Source: Mycobacteroides saopaulense (GTDB taxonomy: Bacteria; Actinomycetota; Actinomycetes; Mycobacteriales; Mycobacteriaceae). From it: DNA of 64,000 bases. A program made the translations under genes and the position numbers. The notes beneath the pieces are model-generated. The model worked only from the letters and a program-made list of their open reading frames with translations, did no database searches and had not been told where the DNA came from. This document shows, one piece after another, positions 38,721 to 48,340 of this stretch. The stretch is from NCBI RefSeq assembly GCF_001456355.1, contig NZ_CP010271.1, positions 434,001-498,000 of the forward strand, given 5' to 3'. Position 1 is the first letter of the stretch; each line of letters starts with the position of its first letter.

Positions 38721-39503
38721 ATGATGAGAGACATGGACCCTGACCGCCTGCGGAACGAAGGCGGTCTGTCGTCGGGTCCGCCGCTGGTGCTTGTGCACGG
38801 TCTGATGGGCCGCGGCAGCACGTGGTCGCGGCAGCTGCCCTGGTTGCGTCAGCTGGGGCGGGTGTACACCTACGATGCGCCTTGGCATCGGGGGCGTGAC
38901 GTCCTTGATTCCCAACCGATTTCGACGGAGCGGTATGTCCAAGCTCTGGCGAGTGCGCTGGAAGGGCTAGACGAACCTGCCGTGCTCATCGGGCACTCCA
39001 TGGGCGGGTTGCACTCGTGGTGTCTGGCGGCCGAGCATCCCGAGCTGGTGTCGGCCCTGGTGGTGGAGGATATGGCTCCCGATTTCGTCGGCGGGACCAC
39101 CGGCCCGTGGGAACCGTGGTTGTATTCGTGGCCCGAGGTGTTCACTTCGGTCGACGATCTCATCGGCAGGTTTGGACCCGTTGCGGGACAGTACTTCTTG
39201 GAGGCATTCGACCGGGTTCCCGGTGGATGGCGCTTGCACGGACCTATCGACAAATGGATCGACACCGCCGCCGAATGGGGAGTCCGCGAATTCTGGGATC
39301 AGTGGCGTGCGGTGCGTTGCCCGTCGTTACTTCTGGAGGCGTCTGTCACTGTGGCGCCGACGGGCCAGATGCGCAAGATGGCCGAGATAGGCTGGAAGAC
39401 AACCTATCTCCAGGTCGAAGGCGCCGGCCATCTGATTCACGACGACGCTCCGGAACGGTATCGATCCGCGGTCTCGGAGTTCATCGGGTCGGTCGTCGGA
39501 TAG
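38721..39503 (+). CDS. Alpha/beta-hydrolase (Rv3591c-like)
   Basis: 260 residues from the ATG at 38721; ATGs at 38724 and 38733 are possible. The nucleophile elbow GHSMGG (about 94-99), the LVHGLMGRGSTW oxyanion region and the catalytic His in GAGHLIHDDAP near the C-terminus mark a serine hydrolase. The substrate is unknown. It is divergent from mhuD, as in M. tuberculosis, so a role linked to heme or iron is possible but unproven. Confidence 0.88.
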   Translation: MMRDMDPDRLRNEGGLSSGPPLVLVHGLMGRGSTWSRQLPWLRQLGRVYTYDAPWHRGRDVLDSQPISTERYVQALASALEGLDEPAVLIGHSMGGLHSWCLAAEHPELVSALVVEDMAPDFVGGTTGPWEPWLYSWPEVFTSVDDLIGRFGPVAGQYFLEAFDRVPGGWRLHGPIDKWIDTAAEWGVREFWDQWRAVRCPSLLLEASVTVAPTGQMRKMAEIGWKTTYLQVEGAGHLIHDDAPERYRSAVSEFIGSVVG

Positions 39504-39703
39504 TGCCGCGAGCGGATGGCGTCCAGCTCGTGCAGCTGGCGCTCTAGATCTCGATCGTCGGCGAAGGTTCCACCCAACGGCGCGGCGACCCGGAACTGGT
39601 CCAGGTGAATGCGGAAGGTCTCGTGCCGGCGGGCGATCCAACTCAGTGCCATTGCCAGGGCGAACGGGGCCAACAGGACGAGGGCGGCGGTTAGGGTGGC
39701 CAT
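39437..39703 (-). CDS. Small single-pass membrane protein
   Basis: 88 residues from the ATG at 39703. One strongly hydrophobic helix (about 3-22) is followed by SWIARRHETFRIHLDQFR and a charged helix (DRDLERQLHELDAIRSRHY). The 3' end overlaps the hydrolase gene on the other strand by 67 bases. The ribosome site is weak. The amphipathic, well-formed tail argues for a real gene, but without homology it stays tentative. Confidence 0.5.
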   Translation of the reverse strand: MATLTAALVLLAPFALAMALSWIARRHETFRIHLDQFRVAAPLGGTFADDRDLERQLHELDAIRSRHYPTTDPMNSETADRYRSGASS

Positions 39704-39762
39704 GGCAAGAATTATTTCCTGATAAATATCATGCCAACAGTGGCGGAATTGACTCCCTTCGA

Positions 39763-39768
39763 TAATAT
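39763..39768 (+). promoter_or_regulatory. -10 hexamer of the GlxA-type regulator gene
   Basis: TAATAT ends 6 bases before the ATG at 39775, so the transcript probably begins at or next to the start codon. The patch is AT-rich and no ribosome site is seen. Confidence 0.4.
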
Positions 39769-39774
39769 TCAGCC

Positions 39775-40731
39775 ATGTTGCGCACGGTCGCGGCACTGGT
39801 CCTCGATCGGGTTGCCGTTTTCGAGTTCGGTGTCATCTGCGAGGTCTTTGGCCTGGACCGCACTCGCGACGGCGTTCCCAACTTCGACTTCCGGGTCTGT
39901 GGAGTGGAGGCCGGAGTGCCGCTGCGGACCACGGTCGGAGCAGAATTGATCCCCAGTCGGGGCCTGGACGGGCTGGCGGATGCCGATCTGGTGGCGCTTC
40001 CCGCGCGGCCGCTTGGCCACGGCTATCCACCGGAGGCCCTGGAAGCGGTACGGGCCGCGTGGGAGCGTGGAGCCACGGTGCTCACCGTTTGCTCGGGAGT
40101 CTTCATCGCGGGCGCCGCAGGGCTGCTCGATGGCCGCCGCTGCACCACGCACTGGATGTACACCGACGAGCTGGCGCGCAGGTATCCGACGGCCACGGTG
40201 GATCGCGACGTGTTGTTCGTCGACGACGGTGACCTCATCACCAGTGCGGGTACCGCCGCGGGAATCGATGCCTGCCTGCATCTGGTGCGCCGCGAATTGG
40301 GTAGTGAGATCACCAACAAGATCGCGCGGCGCATGGTGGTGCCTCCGCAGCGTGCCGGTGGTCAGCGTCAATTCATTCCGCAACCGGTGCCCGACGTGGA
40401 CACCAATGGCTTTGGCGGACTGTTCGATTGGTTGGTCGAGAACATCGATCGGACCCATACCGTCGCGGATCTTGCTGAGCGCGTGCATATGTCGACCCGT
40501 ACGTTCGCACGCAAGTTCAGCGATCAGACCGGGGTGACGCCGATGCGCTGGATCATCGACCAGCGGGTGCTCCTGGCCCGGCGCCTGTTGGAGGAGACGG
40601 ATCTGGATATCGACAGCGTCGCGGCGCGCAGCGGCTTCGGCACGGCGATCCTGTTGCGCCATCACTTCCGGCGCGGCGTCGGGATAACGCCCACCGACTA
40701 TCGCAAGACCTTCGCGATGTCGGCGGGTTAG
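39775..40731 (+). CDS. GlxA-family (DJ-1/PfpI plus AraC) transcriptional regulator
   Basis: 318 residues. The N-terminal DJ-1/PfpI domain (about 1-180) has the nucleophile elbow in TVCSGVFIAGAAGLL; the C-terminal AraC domain (about 215-315) has two helix-turn-helix units (VADLAERVHMSTRTFARKF and IDSVAARSGFGTAILLRHHF). Such regulators often respond to amines or nitrogen compounds. No target is obvious nearby. It overlaps the convergent mutY by 4 bases. Confidence 0.92.
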   Translation: MLRTVAALVLDRVAVFEFGVICEVFGLDRTRDGVPNFDFRVCGVEAGVPLRTTVGAELIPSRGLDGLADADLVALPARPLGHGYPPEALEAVRAAWERGATVLTVCSGVFIAGAAGLLDGRRCTTHWMYTDELARRYPTATVDRDVLFVDDGDLITSAGTAAGIDACLHLVRRELGSEITNKIARRMVVPPQRAGGQRQFIPQPVPDVDTNGFGGLFDWLVENIDRTHTVADLAERVHMSTRTFARKFSDQTGVTPMRWIIDQRVLLARRLLEETDLDIDSVAARSGFGTAILLRHHFRRGVGITPTDYRKTFAMSAG

Positions 40732-41630
40732 CCGCCCTCGCCGGCCAAGGCGAAACGGCCGTCCGCTGTCTGTTCGACCAATCCGTCGACCAGCAGCGAA
40801 TCCAGCGCCCGGTCGCGCTGCGCGACATCGGAGAGCCACACCACGTCGAGCTGCGCCCGCGTCACCGGAATATCGCTGCCGCGCAACACGTCCAAGAGTC
40901 GGCCGCGCACCTGGCGATCGGTACCGGCGTACTTCTGCACCGGCCGTGCCGGTGCATCCAACTCGGGTCGCCCCGCCTCGTGCCACGCGCAGGAGCTCAA
41001 CGGACAGATCGGGCATTGTGGCGCCCGGGCGGTGCACACCAGCGCGCCTAGCTCCATGAGTGCTGCCGAGAACCGGGCGCCGTTCTCCACCGGCAGCAGC
41101 GCCTCGGCGTCTCGCAGATCCCGTGCCGATGGTGCCGAGTCGGCGACGCCATGCACTACTCGGGCGATTACCCGGCGAACATTGGTGTCCACGACGGGAA
41201 CTCGCTGTCCATATCCGAAACAGGCGATGGCGCGCGCCGTGTACGCACCGACACCGGGCAGTGTCAGGAGTGTCTCCACGTCGTCGGGCACCCGGTCACC
41301 GTAATCTCGGGCCAGCACCGTCGCGCACTCATGCAATCGCATGGCACGTCGCGGATAGCCGAGCTTGCCCCACGCGCGTAATACTTCTGCCACAGAGGTT
41401 TTCGCCATCGCCGACGGAACCGGCCAGCGAGCTACCCATTCACGCCACACCGGCTCCACCCGGGACACCGGGGTCTGCTGAAGCATCACCTCGCTGATGA
41501 GGATGTGCCACGGTGTCGCCTCGGGGTGGCGCCACGGCAGATCCCTTTCGGCGATGTCGAACCAGTTCAAAAGTTCGTCAGGGCACAATGGCGGGTATGT
41601 CGTCTGATCCGAAGTCCGCCTGGAAGGCAC
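40728..41630 (-). CDS. mutY: A/G-specific adenine glycosylase
   Basis: 300 residues as drawn, counterpart of Rv3589. It removes adenine opposite 8-oxoguanine. The helix-hairpin-helix LPGVGAYTA with the catalytic Asp in VVDTNVRR is present, as is the iron-sulfur cluster C-x6-C-x2-C-x5-C (CTARAPQCPICPLSSC). The start is uncertain: GTG at 41630 lies 34 bases inside canB, while TTG at 41588 avoids most of the overlap. Neither has a ribosome site. Confidence 0.92.
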   Translation of the reverse strand: MPSRRTSDQTTYPPLCPDELLNWFDIAERDLPWRHPEATPWHILISEVMLQQTPVSRVEPVWREWVARWPVPSAMAKTSVAEVLRAWGKLGYPRRAMRLHECATVLARDYGDRVPDDVETLLTLPGVGAYTARAIACFGYGQRVPVVDTNVRRVIARVVHGVADSAPSARDLRDAEALLPVENGARFSAALMELGALVCTARAPQCPICPLSSCAWHEAGRPELDAPARPVQKYAGTDRQVRGRLLDVLRGSDIPVTRAQLDVVWLSDVAQRDRALDSLLVDGLVEQTADGRFALAGEGG

Positions 41631-42211
41631 TCAAAGAGGGTAACCAGCGTTTTGTCGGTGGTTCTCCGCAGCATCCAAGTCAGAGCATTGCCCGGCGAGC
41701 CGAGCTGGCGAACGGTCAGAACCCGGATGTGCTGCTGTTCGGGTGTTCGGATTCTCGGGTGGCTGCTGAGATCATCTTTGACCAGGGCTTGGGCGACATG
41801 TTCATCGTGCGCACTGCCGGTCAGGTGATCGACTCCGCGGTGCTCGGTTCCATCGAGTACGCGGTGGCGGTCCTGGGCGTGCCGCTGATCGCGATCCTGG
41901 GCCACGACTCCTGCGGTGCGGTCGGGGCCACGGTATCGGCGCTGGATACCGGTGAGGTGCCCGGCGGGTACATCCGGGATCTGGTGGTGCGGGTGATGCC
42001 TTCGATCCTGAGCGGCCGCAAGGATGGCTTGTCGCGGATCGACGAGTTCGAGGCGCGCCACGTCGAGGAGACCGGCACCAAGTTGTTGCAGCGCTCCCAG
42101 GTGGTCGCCGACGCGGTCAAGTCCAAGAAGCTGGCCATTGTGTATCTGACCTACAAACTCGCCGACGGACGCGTCGTTCTGCACGGCCACGTCGGCGATA
42201 TCGGCGAGTAA
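41597..42211 (+). CDS. canB: Beta-carbonic anhydrase
   Basis: 204 residues from the ATG at 41597; the ATG at 41588 is also in frame. Counterpart of Rv3588c. It interconverts carbon dioxide and bicarbonate. Zinc and proton-relay residues are in FGCSDSRV and GHDSCGAV; the SIEYAV segment of beta-class enzymes follows. It is divergent from mutY, with overlapping 5' ends. Confidence 0.94.
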   Translation: MSSDPKSAWKALKEGNQRFVGGSPQHPSQSIARRAELANGQNPDVLLFGCSDSRVAAEIIFDQGLGDMFIVRTAGQVIDSAVLGSIEYAVAVLGVPLIAILGHDSCGAVGATVSALDTGEVPGGYIRDLVVRVMPSILSGRKDGLSRIDEFEARHVEETGTKLLQRSQVVADAVKSKKLAIVYLTYKLADGRVVLHGHVGDIGE

Positions 42212-42362
42212 CGACCGTAAATCCCCAGTTCAGGGGCCATTCGGCAAACATCACATGGCATCTCGGTGTCGGTAATGGGAGAATTGGACCGAATGCAGAT
42301 TTCTCTGGGGGAGGGATGGGTAGTTCAGTGTGTAGGTTGCTGCCACGCGGGGGTGGCGACAG

Positions 42363-43904
42363 ATGAGCCGCGACAGTGGTCGCAGGCAGCCAAAGCACGC
42401 ACTGCCCAAATCGAATAATCGCTGGTCAGTAAGCAAAACCGCCGCGGGTCGGGCCATCTTCGCACTGCTGGCCTGCGGCAGCCTGGTGGTAACCGGTGCC
42501 GGCTGGCAGGTGTTCTACAAGGCCTTCAGCCATGTCCCCACATCGGGAGCCGAGGCCGAGGGCGGCAAGTCGAGCGACGGCTCCATGAACATGCTGCTGA
42601 TCGGTCTGGACTCGCGGAAGGATCAGGACGGAAACGACCTGCCGAAGGCGGTCCTGAGCCAGTTGCACGCGGGTGATTCGGATGCCGGTGGCTACAACAC
42701 CAACACCCTGATCCTGGTGCACGTCGGCGCCGACAACAAGGTCACCGCGTTCTCGATCCCGCGTGACGACTGGGTTCCGGCGGAGAACATCCCCGGCTAC
42801 AAGCACATCAAGATCAAGGAAGCCTATGGCCTGACCAAGGCCAACGAGGCGGACAAGCTCGTCAACGAGGGCATCACCGACCAGGCGACACTGGAGCAGC
42901 AGAGCCGCGAGGCCGGCCGCCGTGCCACCCTCAACGCCGTTCACCGGCTCACCGGCCAGCCCATCGACTACTTCGCCGAGGTCAACCTGGTCGGCTTCTA
43001 CGATCTGGCCTCCGAGCTCGGCGGGGTCACCGTCTGCCTGAACAATGCCGTCTACGACAGCTATTCGGGGGCGAACTTCCAGGCCGGAGAGCAAACCCTC
43101 AACGCCTCACAGGCGCTCGCCTTCGTGCGTCAACGTCACGGTCTGGAAAACGGTGATCTCGACCGCACACACCGCCAGCAGGCGTTCCTGATCTCGGTGA
43201 TGCAGCAGCTGCGCAGCGCGGGGACCCTCACCGACATCACCAAACTGAACGGGCTGATGAACGTCGTCCACAAGGACATCGTGTTGTCGAAGGGCTGGAC
43301 CGAGAAGCAATTCCAGCGTCTTGGGCAGATCGCCGACGGCAACGTGAACTTCCAGACGCTGCCCGTGGTGCGGTACGACAACATAAACGGAGCCGACGTC
43401 AACATCGTCGATCCCGTCGCGATCCGGGCCAAGGTGGCCGCCGCCTTCAAGGGTGAGGATTCTGCGCCCGCCTCCGCCCCGGCGACGCCCACCAGCACCG
43501 TCGACGTTGTGAACGCCACCTCGACTTCCGGCCTGGCATCGACAATTTCGTCCGCGCTGGTGAGCCGCGGCTACACCAAGGGTGAGGTGCGTGATCCGCT
43601 GAGCGGCGAATCGACCAGCACCATCATCGATTACGGCGCCGGCGCCGATGCGGACGCCAAGGTCATGTCCACGATGCTGGGTATCGACGCGCAGCCCAGT
43701 GCGGATCCGATGTTGGCGCCCGGGCGGATTCGCGTCATGTTGGGTGACGGGTACTCCGCGCCGAGCGACGTCTTGAGTACCGAGGACAGCGGCACCGCGA
43801 GCTCGATGTCGAGCTCCTCGAGTTCGGGCTCCTCCGGCGACTACGCACCGCCGGACTCGGGCAAGCCGGTGGTCGGTAGCAGCGGTGTGCCCTGCGTGAA
43901 CTAG
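42363..43904 (+). CDS. LytR-CpsA-Psr (LCP) family cell-wall ligase
   Basis: 513 residues. Cytoplasmic basic head, one transmembrane helix (about 28-50), the LCP domain (about 75-330) with NMLLIGLDSR, SIPRDDWV and LTGQPIDYFAEVNLVGF, then a LytR C-terminal domain (about 375-460) and a Ser-rich tail. LCP proteins of mycobacteria attach arabinogalactan to peptidoglycan; which paralogue this is cannot be told. It is inserted between canB and the Rv3587c-like gene. The 151-base upstream gap has no clear operator. Confidence 0.92.
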   Translation: MSRDSGRRQPKHALPKSNNRWSVSKTAAGRAIFALLACGSLVVTGAGWQVFYKAFSHVPTSGAEAEGGKSSDGSMNMLLIGLDSRKDQDGNDLPKAVLSQLHAGDSDAGGYNTNTLILVHVGADNKVTAFSIPRDDWVPAENIPGYKHIKIKEAYGLTKANEADKLVNEGITDQATLEQQSREAGRRATLNAVHRLTGQPIDYFAEVNLVGFYDLASELGGVTVCLNNAVYDSYSGANFQAGEQTLNASQALAFVRQRHGLENGDLDRTHRQQAFLISVMQQLRSAGTLTDITKLNGLMNVVHKDIVLSKGWTEKQFQRLGQIADGNVNFQTLPVVRYDNINGADVNIVDPVAIRAKVAAAFKGEDSAPASAPATPTSTVDVVNATSTSGLASTISSALVSRGYTKGEVRDPLSGESTSTIIDYGAGADADAKVMSTMLGIDAQPSADPMLAPGRIRVMLGDGYSAPSDVLSTEDSGTASSMSSSSSSGSSGDYAPPDSGKPVVGSSGVPCVN

Positions 43905-44026
43905 GGCTTGCGCGCGCCCGACGGATCCTCGACTGGCACCTCAAATGGCCCCCAAATAGCACTGTGAAGTCTGCATAGCTCGCCGACACGCCGGGCGAGG
44001 TCGACGATCCCGTGGTGACCTGCGCT

Positions 44027-44032
44027 TACCGT
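44027..44032 (+). promoter_or_regulatory. -10 hexamer of the Rv3587c-like gene
   Basis: TACCGT ends 6 bases before the GTG at 44039, which suggests a leaderless mRNA. Confidence 0.35.
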
Positions 44033-44038
44033 TGAATC

Positions 44039-44782
44039 GTGATTGACATGCATCCTTCAGGCCCGCTGCCTTCTGAGATCTATTGGCGGCGCCGCGCCCT
44101 GGCGATCGGCGTGGTGGTGGTCGTGGTCGCCATCGTCGCGGCCGTGATCTTCGCGCTGGTCGGCGGCAGTGCCGGAGCCGACACGAAGGCTGCCGAGAAG
44201 CCTGCCGAATCTGCCCCGGCCGGTAAGCCGGTCATCTTGCCGCCCAACGAGATCAACAAGCCGGCTGACAAGCCCGTGGAAGCTCCGGTGCACGACGGGC
44301 CGCCCATCGCCAAGCCCGAGCTGGTGCCTCCGGTGGCGTTGAACCCCGGAGACGACTGCCCGGACGCGACACTCGCGGTGAAGGCCTCCACCGACAAGCC
44401 GAGCTACTTGGCCGGAGAGCAGCCCAAGTTCACCATGGTGGTCACGAATATCGGCCTGGTGCAATGCAAGCGGGATGTGGGCGCCGCAGTGCTCGCTGCG
44501 TCCGTTTTCAGCGTGGACAACAAGCGGATCTGGGCCAACCTGGACTGCGCCCCGTCACAGGAGTCGTCGATCAAGAGCTTCAACCCCGGCGAGCAGGTGA
44601 CCACCGAGGTCACCTGGACCGGAATGGGTTCCGCGCCCAACTGCCCGCTGCCGCGTCCGGCTATCGGCCCGGGAACCTATTCGTTGGTGGTGCAGCTGGG
44701 TGATCTACGCAGTGCGCCAGTGCCATTCATCATCGGCGAGAAGCCTGCGGATGCGCCGCCGCCTGCCGCGCCGCCGGCCTAG
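44039..44782 (+). CDS. Membrane-anchored protein (Rv3587c-like)
   Basis: 247 residues from GTG 44039 (ATG at 44048 is in frame). One transmembrane helix (about 21-41), a Lys/Pro/Ala-rich spacer (about 48-105), and an exported beta-rich domain with [25 protein letters not shown] and a pair of Cys residues. It looks like an immunoglobulin-like or CARDB-like surface domain. The function is unknown. It overlaps the convergent disA by 4 bases, the same order as Rv3587c-Rv3586. Confidence 0.85.
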   Translation: MIDMHPSGPLPSEIYWRRRALAIGVVVVVVAIVAAVIFALVGGSAGADTKAAEKPAESAPAGKPVILPPNEINKPADKPVEAPVHDGPPIAKPELVPPVALNPGDDCPDATLAVKASTDKPSYLAGEQPKFTMVVTNIGLVQCKRDVGAAVLAASVFSVDNKRIWANLDCAPSQESSIKSFNPGEQVTTEVTWTGMGSAPNCPLPRPAIGPGTYSLVVQLGDLRSAPVPFIIGEKPADAPPPAAPPA

Positions 44783-45864
44783 CCGGTCTGTTCGGTAAGC
44801 GTCGACTCGGCCAGCCGGGATAGACCCTCCCGGATGTGTCGGGCCCACATCGCGCCGATGCCCTCCACCGATTGCAGGTCTGTCGCGCTGGCGGCCAGCA
44901 GTCCCTGTAGTGACCCGAAGGCCCTGACCAGTCTGTCGATGTGTGCGAACTGGAGCCGTGGGATGTGCGTCATGGCCCGGTAGCCGCGCGAACTCATCGC
45001 GGTGTCCTGTGCCTCGACGGTGGACGGGTATCCGAACGTCCGCGAGAGCACCGTCAGGTCCAGAAGATCAGTGTCGGAGAGTGCGTCCAGATCCTCGAGA
45101 GTCGATGCGATCTGTGCCTGCGACGGCGGCTCGGGGTTGGCGTGATAGTCCCGGACCAGCAGCTCGCGTTCAGTGTCGTTATCGCCGACAAGCTCACCGA
45201 TCTGCAGTTTGAGCTGTCGGCCGTCGGTGCCAAGCTCGATGACGTCCAGTTCGATGTCCTGGCTGATCCGGCGCACGAGTTCGAGGCGCTGCGCGACGGT
45301 CATGACATCGCGCAGGGTCACGAAGTCCTCGATCTCCGCGGTGGACAACGACGAGGTCACCTCGTCCAGGCGGGTCTTGTAGCGCTCCAGCGTGGACACC
45401 GCCTGGTTGACGCGGGACATGACGGTCGCCGAGTCCATGACCACGTGGCGGATTCCTGCGGTGTAAACACTCACGATGTTCATCGAATGGCTCACCGAAA
45501 CAACGGGGTAGTCCGTCTGGATGGCGGTGCGCTCCGCGGAACGATGCCGGGTGCCGGACTCGTCGGTCGGAATTGACGGGTCGGGCACCAGTTGCACATT
45601 GGCGCGCACGATGCGCGATCCGTCGGTGGACAGCACCACGGCTCCGTCCATCTTCGACAGCTCGCGAAGCCGGGTGGGGGCGAATGCGACATCCAATGAG
45701 AAGCCGCCGTCACAGATGCTCTCGACCTTGTCGTCGTAGCCGAGGACGATCAGAGCTCCGGTACGACCACGGAGTATGCGTTCCAGCCCGTCCCGCAGGG
45801 GTGTGCCCGGCGCCAATCGGGCCAGGGTTTCCCGCATTCGTGCGTTGGCTTCCGCGTTATCCAT
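44779..45864 (-). CDS. disA: Diadenylate cyclase and DNA-integrity scanner DisA
   Basis: 361 residues, counterpart of Rv3586. It makes cyclic di-AMP from two ATP and in Bacillus slows at branched DNA. The cyclase motifs D73-G-A75 and R106-H-R108 are present in the N-terminal domain; a central helical spine is followed by a C-terminal helix-hairpin-helix DNA-binding domain ([22 protein letters not shown]). In M. tuberculosis it is next to radA; here a thioesterase gene separates them. Confidence 0.95.
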   Translation of the reverse strand: MDNAEANARMRETLARLAPGTPLRDGLERILRGRTGALIVLGYDDKVESICDGGFSLDVAFAPTRLRELSKMDGAVVLSTDGSRIVRANVQLVPDPSIPTDESGTRHRSAERTAIQTDYPVVSVSHSMNIVSVYTAGIRHVVMDSATVMSRVNQAVSTLERYKTRLDEVTSSLSTAEIEDFVTLRDVMTVAQRLELVRRISQDIELDVIELGTDGRQLKLQIGELVGDNDTERELLVRDYHANPEPPSQAQIASTLEDLDALSDTDLLDLTVLSRTFGYPSTVEAQDTAMSSRGYRAMTHIPRLQFAHIDRLVRAFGSLQGLLAASATDLQSVEGIGAMWARHIREGLSRLAESTLTEQTG

Positions 45865-45899
45865 CGCGCCCCTCCTCTCCAGGCTCGGTTCGCCGCAGT

Positions 45900-45905
45900 T
45901 AGATT
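45900..45905 (+). promoter_or_regulatory. -10 hexamer of the thioesterase gene
   Basis: TAGATT ends 8 bases before the ATG at 45914, without a ribosome site, so the transcript is probably leaderless. Confidence 0.4.
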
Positions 45906-45913
45906 ACGTGGTC

Positions 45914-46429
45914 ATGTCGACGTGGACGTTGCCCGAGGGGCTAGAGCCGGTTAGCCGTGGTCCCGAAGCCCCCGCTGCGGGCCTGGAATTGAATCCGGGT
46001 TGGCCGCGCAGGTTCAGTTATCCGGGAGCCGATGAGGACCTTTGGGGGACACGGTTCTTTGCCGGTGATGGTGCCAGCGTGACGGGTCGATTCGAGGTGC
46101 TCCCGGAGCTTGAGGGCGGACCGGGTGTCATCCACGGTGGGGTGATGGCCGCTATTTTCGACGAGCTCCAGGGCGTCTTGGGCATCGTCACTCAATTGGT
46201 GGCTGTGACAGCGCATCTGGAGGTCGATTATCGCAAGCCGATCCCTGTCGGAGCGACGGTAGAGCTGGCCTCCTCGGTGGAGGGCCGGGCCGGGCGAAAG
46301 CTGTATACCACGGCGAGTGCACGGATCGACGGCGACCTGGTGGCCAGTTCGCAGGGCATTTTCGTGATCATCGATCCCGATGCGCACTATGGCGAGGGTG
46401 CTTCGCGGACGCTGGGCATCAGTCCGTAA
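45914..46429 (+). CDS. PaaI-type hotdog thioesterase
   Basis: 171 residues. The hotdog-fold signature GPPG-like ([17 protein letters not shown]) with the HGG-x-x-x-x-x-x-D/E catalytic arrangement is clear, followed by [14 protein letters not shown]. Such enzymes cleave acyl-CoA thioesters. It is inserted between disA and radA and overlaps radA convergently by 11 bases. Confidence 0.88.
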   Translation: MSTWTLPEGLEPVSRGPEAPAAGLELNPGWPRRFSYPGADEDLWGTRFFAGDGASVTGRFEVLPELEGGPGVIHGGVMAAIFDELQGVLGIVTQLVAVTAHLEVDYRKPIPVGATVELASSVEGRAGRKLYTTASARIDGDLVASSQGIFVIIDPDAHYGEGASRTLGISP

Positions 46430-47840
46430 GTCGTTGTGCCAGACGTAGGTTCGGGCGGGCCTCGGGCTCGGCTCGGCGGGCCTCGGACAGCACCTGCAGC
46501 GCCCTGCCCACATTCGGGCAACGCAGCAAGTGCATGCCGGCGGGGTGTAGGTCGTCGCCCTCGGGCGGAATCACCGCGTGGGTGTACCCGAGGCGCGCGG
46601 CCTCGGCGATGCGCTTGCCCACGGCGGCGGTGCGGCGGATGTCGCCGGCCAGTCCTACCTCGCCGATGAACACCATGTTGGCGGGCAGCGCTATGTCTGT
46701 GTAGGCGGAGGCCACCGCCATCAGAATGGCCAAGTCCGCCGATGGGTCGCTCATCCGCATACCACCGACGGTAGCCATGTAGATATCGTTGTTGCCCAGT
46801 GGAATTCGTCCGTGCCGCTCTAGCACGGCGGTGACCATGGCCGAGCGTGCGTGATCGAGCCCGCTGACCGCGCGCCGCGGTGAGGGGTTGGTCGAGGTGG
46901 TGACCAGTGACTGGACCTCGCCGAGTAGTGGGCGCTTACCGTCGAGGGTGACTGTCACCGCGGTCCCGGGTGCGGCTTTGTCGCGATGCTCGAGGAACAG
47001 CCCGGACGGGTCGGAGACACACTCGATTCCCTTGTCGCGCAACTGGAAACACCCGACCTCGTCGGCGGCGCCGAAGCGATTCTTGATACCGCGCACCATT
47101 CGCAATGCCGAGTGCTTGTCGCCCTCGAAATGCAACACCACATCGACCAGGTGTTCCAGTGACCGCGGCCCCGCGATCGCGCCGTCCTTGGTCACATGCC
47201 CGACCAACACCATCGCCACCCCCGACGACTTGGCCGCCATGGTCAGGGCCGTCGTCACCGCTCGCACCTGAGTGACGCCGCCGGTCACCCCGTCGGCGTC
47301 GGTTGTGGACATGGTCTGCACCGAATCGATAATCGCCAGTGTGGGTTTGACGGCTTCGATGTGTCCGAGCACGCTATGCAGATCCGACTCCGAGGCAAGA
47401 TACACCTCGTCGTGAACGCACCCGGTGCGTTCGGCCCGCAGTCGAACCTGTGCGGCGGACTCCTCGCCGCTGATGTAGAGGGCTCGTCCGCCCGAGGCGG
47501 CCCACTGGTGGACCACCTTCAGTAGCAGCGTCGACTTCCCGACGCCGGGCTCGCCGGCGAGCAGGTTCACCGAGCCTGGAATGACGCCGCCGCCGAGCAC
47601 CCGGTCGAGCTCGGATACACCCGTGGGCTGGTGCTTGGTGGCGTCGGTCGTAATTCTGGTGATGGGTACCGCCGCCGATGCGGGAGCAACCGCGCGTACC
47701 GCGCCGAGGCCGCCGATGGAGGACAGCACCGCCGTTTCGCTCACGCTGCCCCAGGTACCGCAATCGGGGCAGCGGCCCACCCATTTGGCGGTGGTGTGCT
47801 GGCATTCCGAACAGCGATACTGCGCGCGGGGTTTGGCCAC
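46419..47840 (-). CDS. radA: DNA repair protein RadA
   Basis: 473 residues, counterpart of Rv3585. It drives branch migration in recombination. A four-Cys zinc finger (C10, C13, C24, C27) precedes the RecA-like ATPase with GEPGVGKST (about 92-100) and the RadA-specific KNRFG (in [13 protein letters not shown]); the last 150 residues are a Lon-like domain ([22 protein letters not shown] region). Confidence 0.95.
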   Translation of the reverse strand: MAKPRAQYRCSECQHTTAKWVGRCPDCGTWGSVSETAVLSSIGGLGAVRAVAPASAAVPITRITTDATKHQPTGVSELDRVLGGGVIPGSVNLLAGEPGVGKSTLLLKVVHQWAASGGRALYISGEESAAQVRLRAERTGCVHDEVYLASESDLHSVLGHIEAVKPTLAIIDSVQTMSTTDADGVTGGVTQVRAVTTALTMAAKSSGVAMVLVGHVTKDGAIAGPRSLEHLVDVVLHFEGDKHSALRMVRGIKNRFGAADEVGCFQLRDKGIECVSDPSGLFLEHRDKAAPGTAVTVTLDGKRPLLGEVQSLVTTSTNPSPRRAVSGLDHARSAMVTAVLERHGRIPLGNNDIYMATVGGMRMSDPSADLAILMAVASAYTDIALPANMVFIGEVGLAGDIRRTAAVGKRIAEAARLGYTHAVIPPEGDDLHPAGMHLLRCPNVGRALQVLSEARRAEPEARPNLRLAQRLTD

Positions 47841-47893
47841 ACCGCGACGTTAGCCGTCGGGTGTGACAAAACCGGACATCGGGCCGAGGCGCC

Positions 47894-48259
47894 CTAGTCG
47901 GGCGGCAGCGGGACGATGCGGTCCTGGCAGTTCACGGTCTTCTCACCGTCATTGGACAGGACCGTCTGCCCGTCCACCAGAATCCGGCAGTGGATGTGCC
48001 CCGAGCTCCAGATCGCCGTCACCTGCTTGACGGTGTCCTTGTAGGGCCAGGCCACGGTTACCGACCACGGCAACTTGACGTCATTGACGGCCTGCGGCGT
48101 TCCGGAATAGTCGCCGTAACTGATGGTGCCTGCTTGTGGTGTCTTGCCCGCAGCCCAGACCAGGTAGGTCACCTTGGGGGGCGCGGCCTGCGCCGTTCCG
48201 GGAAGGAGCAGGCCGATCGCCGCCGTTGCCGCAGTGGCCGCTGCCAACGTTCGCTTCAC
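47894..48259 (-). CDS. Secreted MmpS-like protein
   Basis: 121 residues. A cleavable signal peptide (MKRTLAAATAATAAIGLLLPGTAQA, cut after AQA) leaves a small beta-domain with VTYLVWA, ISYGDYSG, KLPWSVTV, IHCRILVDGQ and a second Cys near the end. These are the MmpS-domain motifs, so it is a free, exported version of the MmpS fold. The next gene upstream is a paralogue. No mmpL gene is nearby. The role is unknown. Confidence 0.78.
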   Translation of the reverse strand: MKRTLAAATAATAAIGLLLPGTAQAAPPKVTYLVWAAGKTPQAGTISYGDYSGTPQAVNDVKLPWSVTVAWPYKDTVKQVTAIWSSGHIHCRILVDGQTVLSNDGEKTVNCQDRIVPLPPD

Positions 48260-48340
48260 GGTGTCCTCCTGGTTCAGGCTTTGCGCCGGAAGTTATCACG
48301 GAGGCGTGGGCAAATGGGGCGAATGGTCACACCGTCGGCG

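Noticed and set aside
39708..39742. AT-rich imperfect inverted repeat upstream of the GlxA-type regulator
   Set aside because: The pairing (GGCA/TGCC with AT-rich middle) has many mismatches and is expected by chance in an AT-rich promoter.
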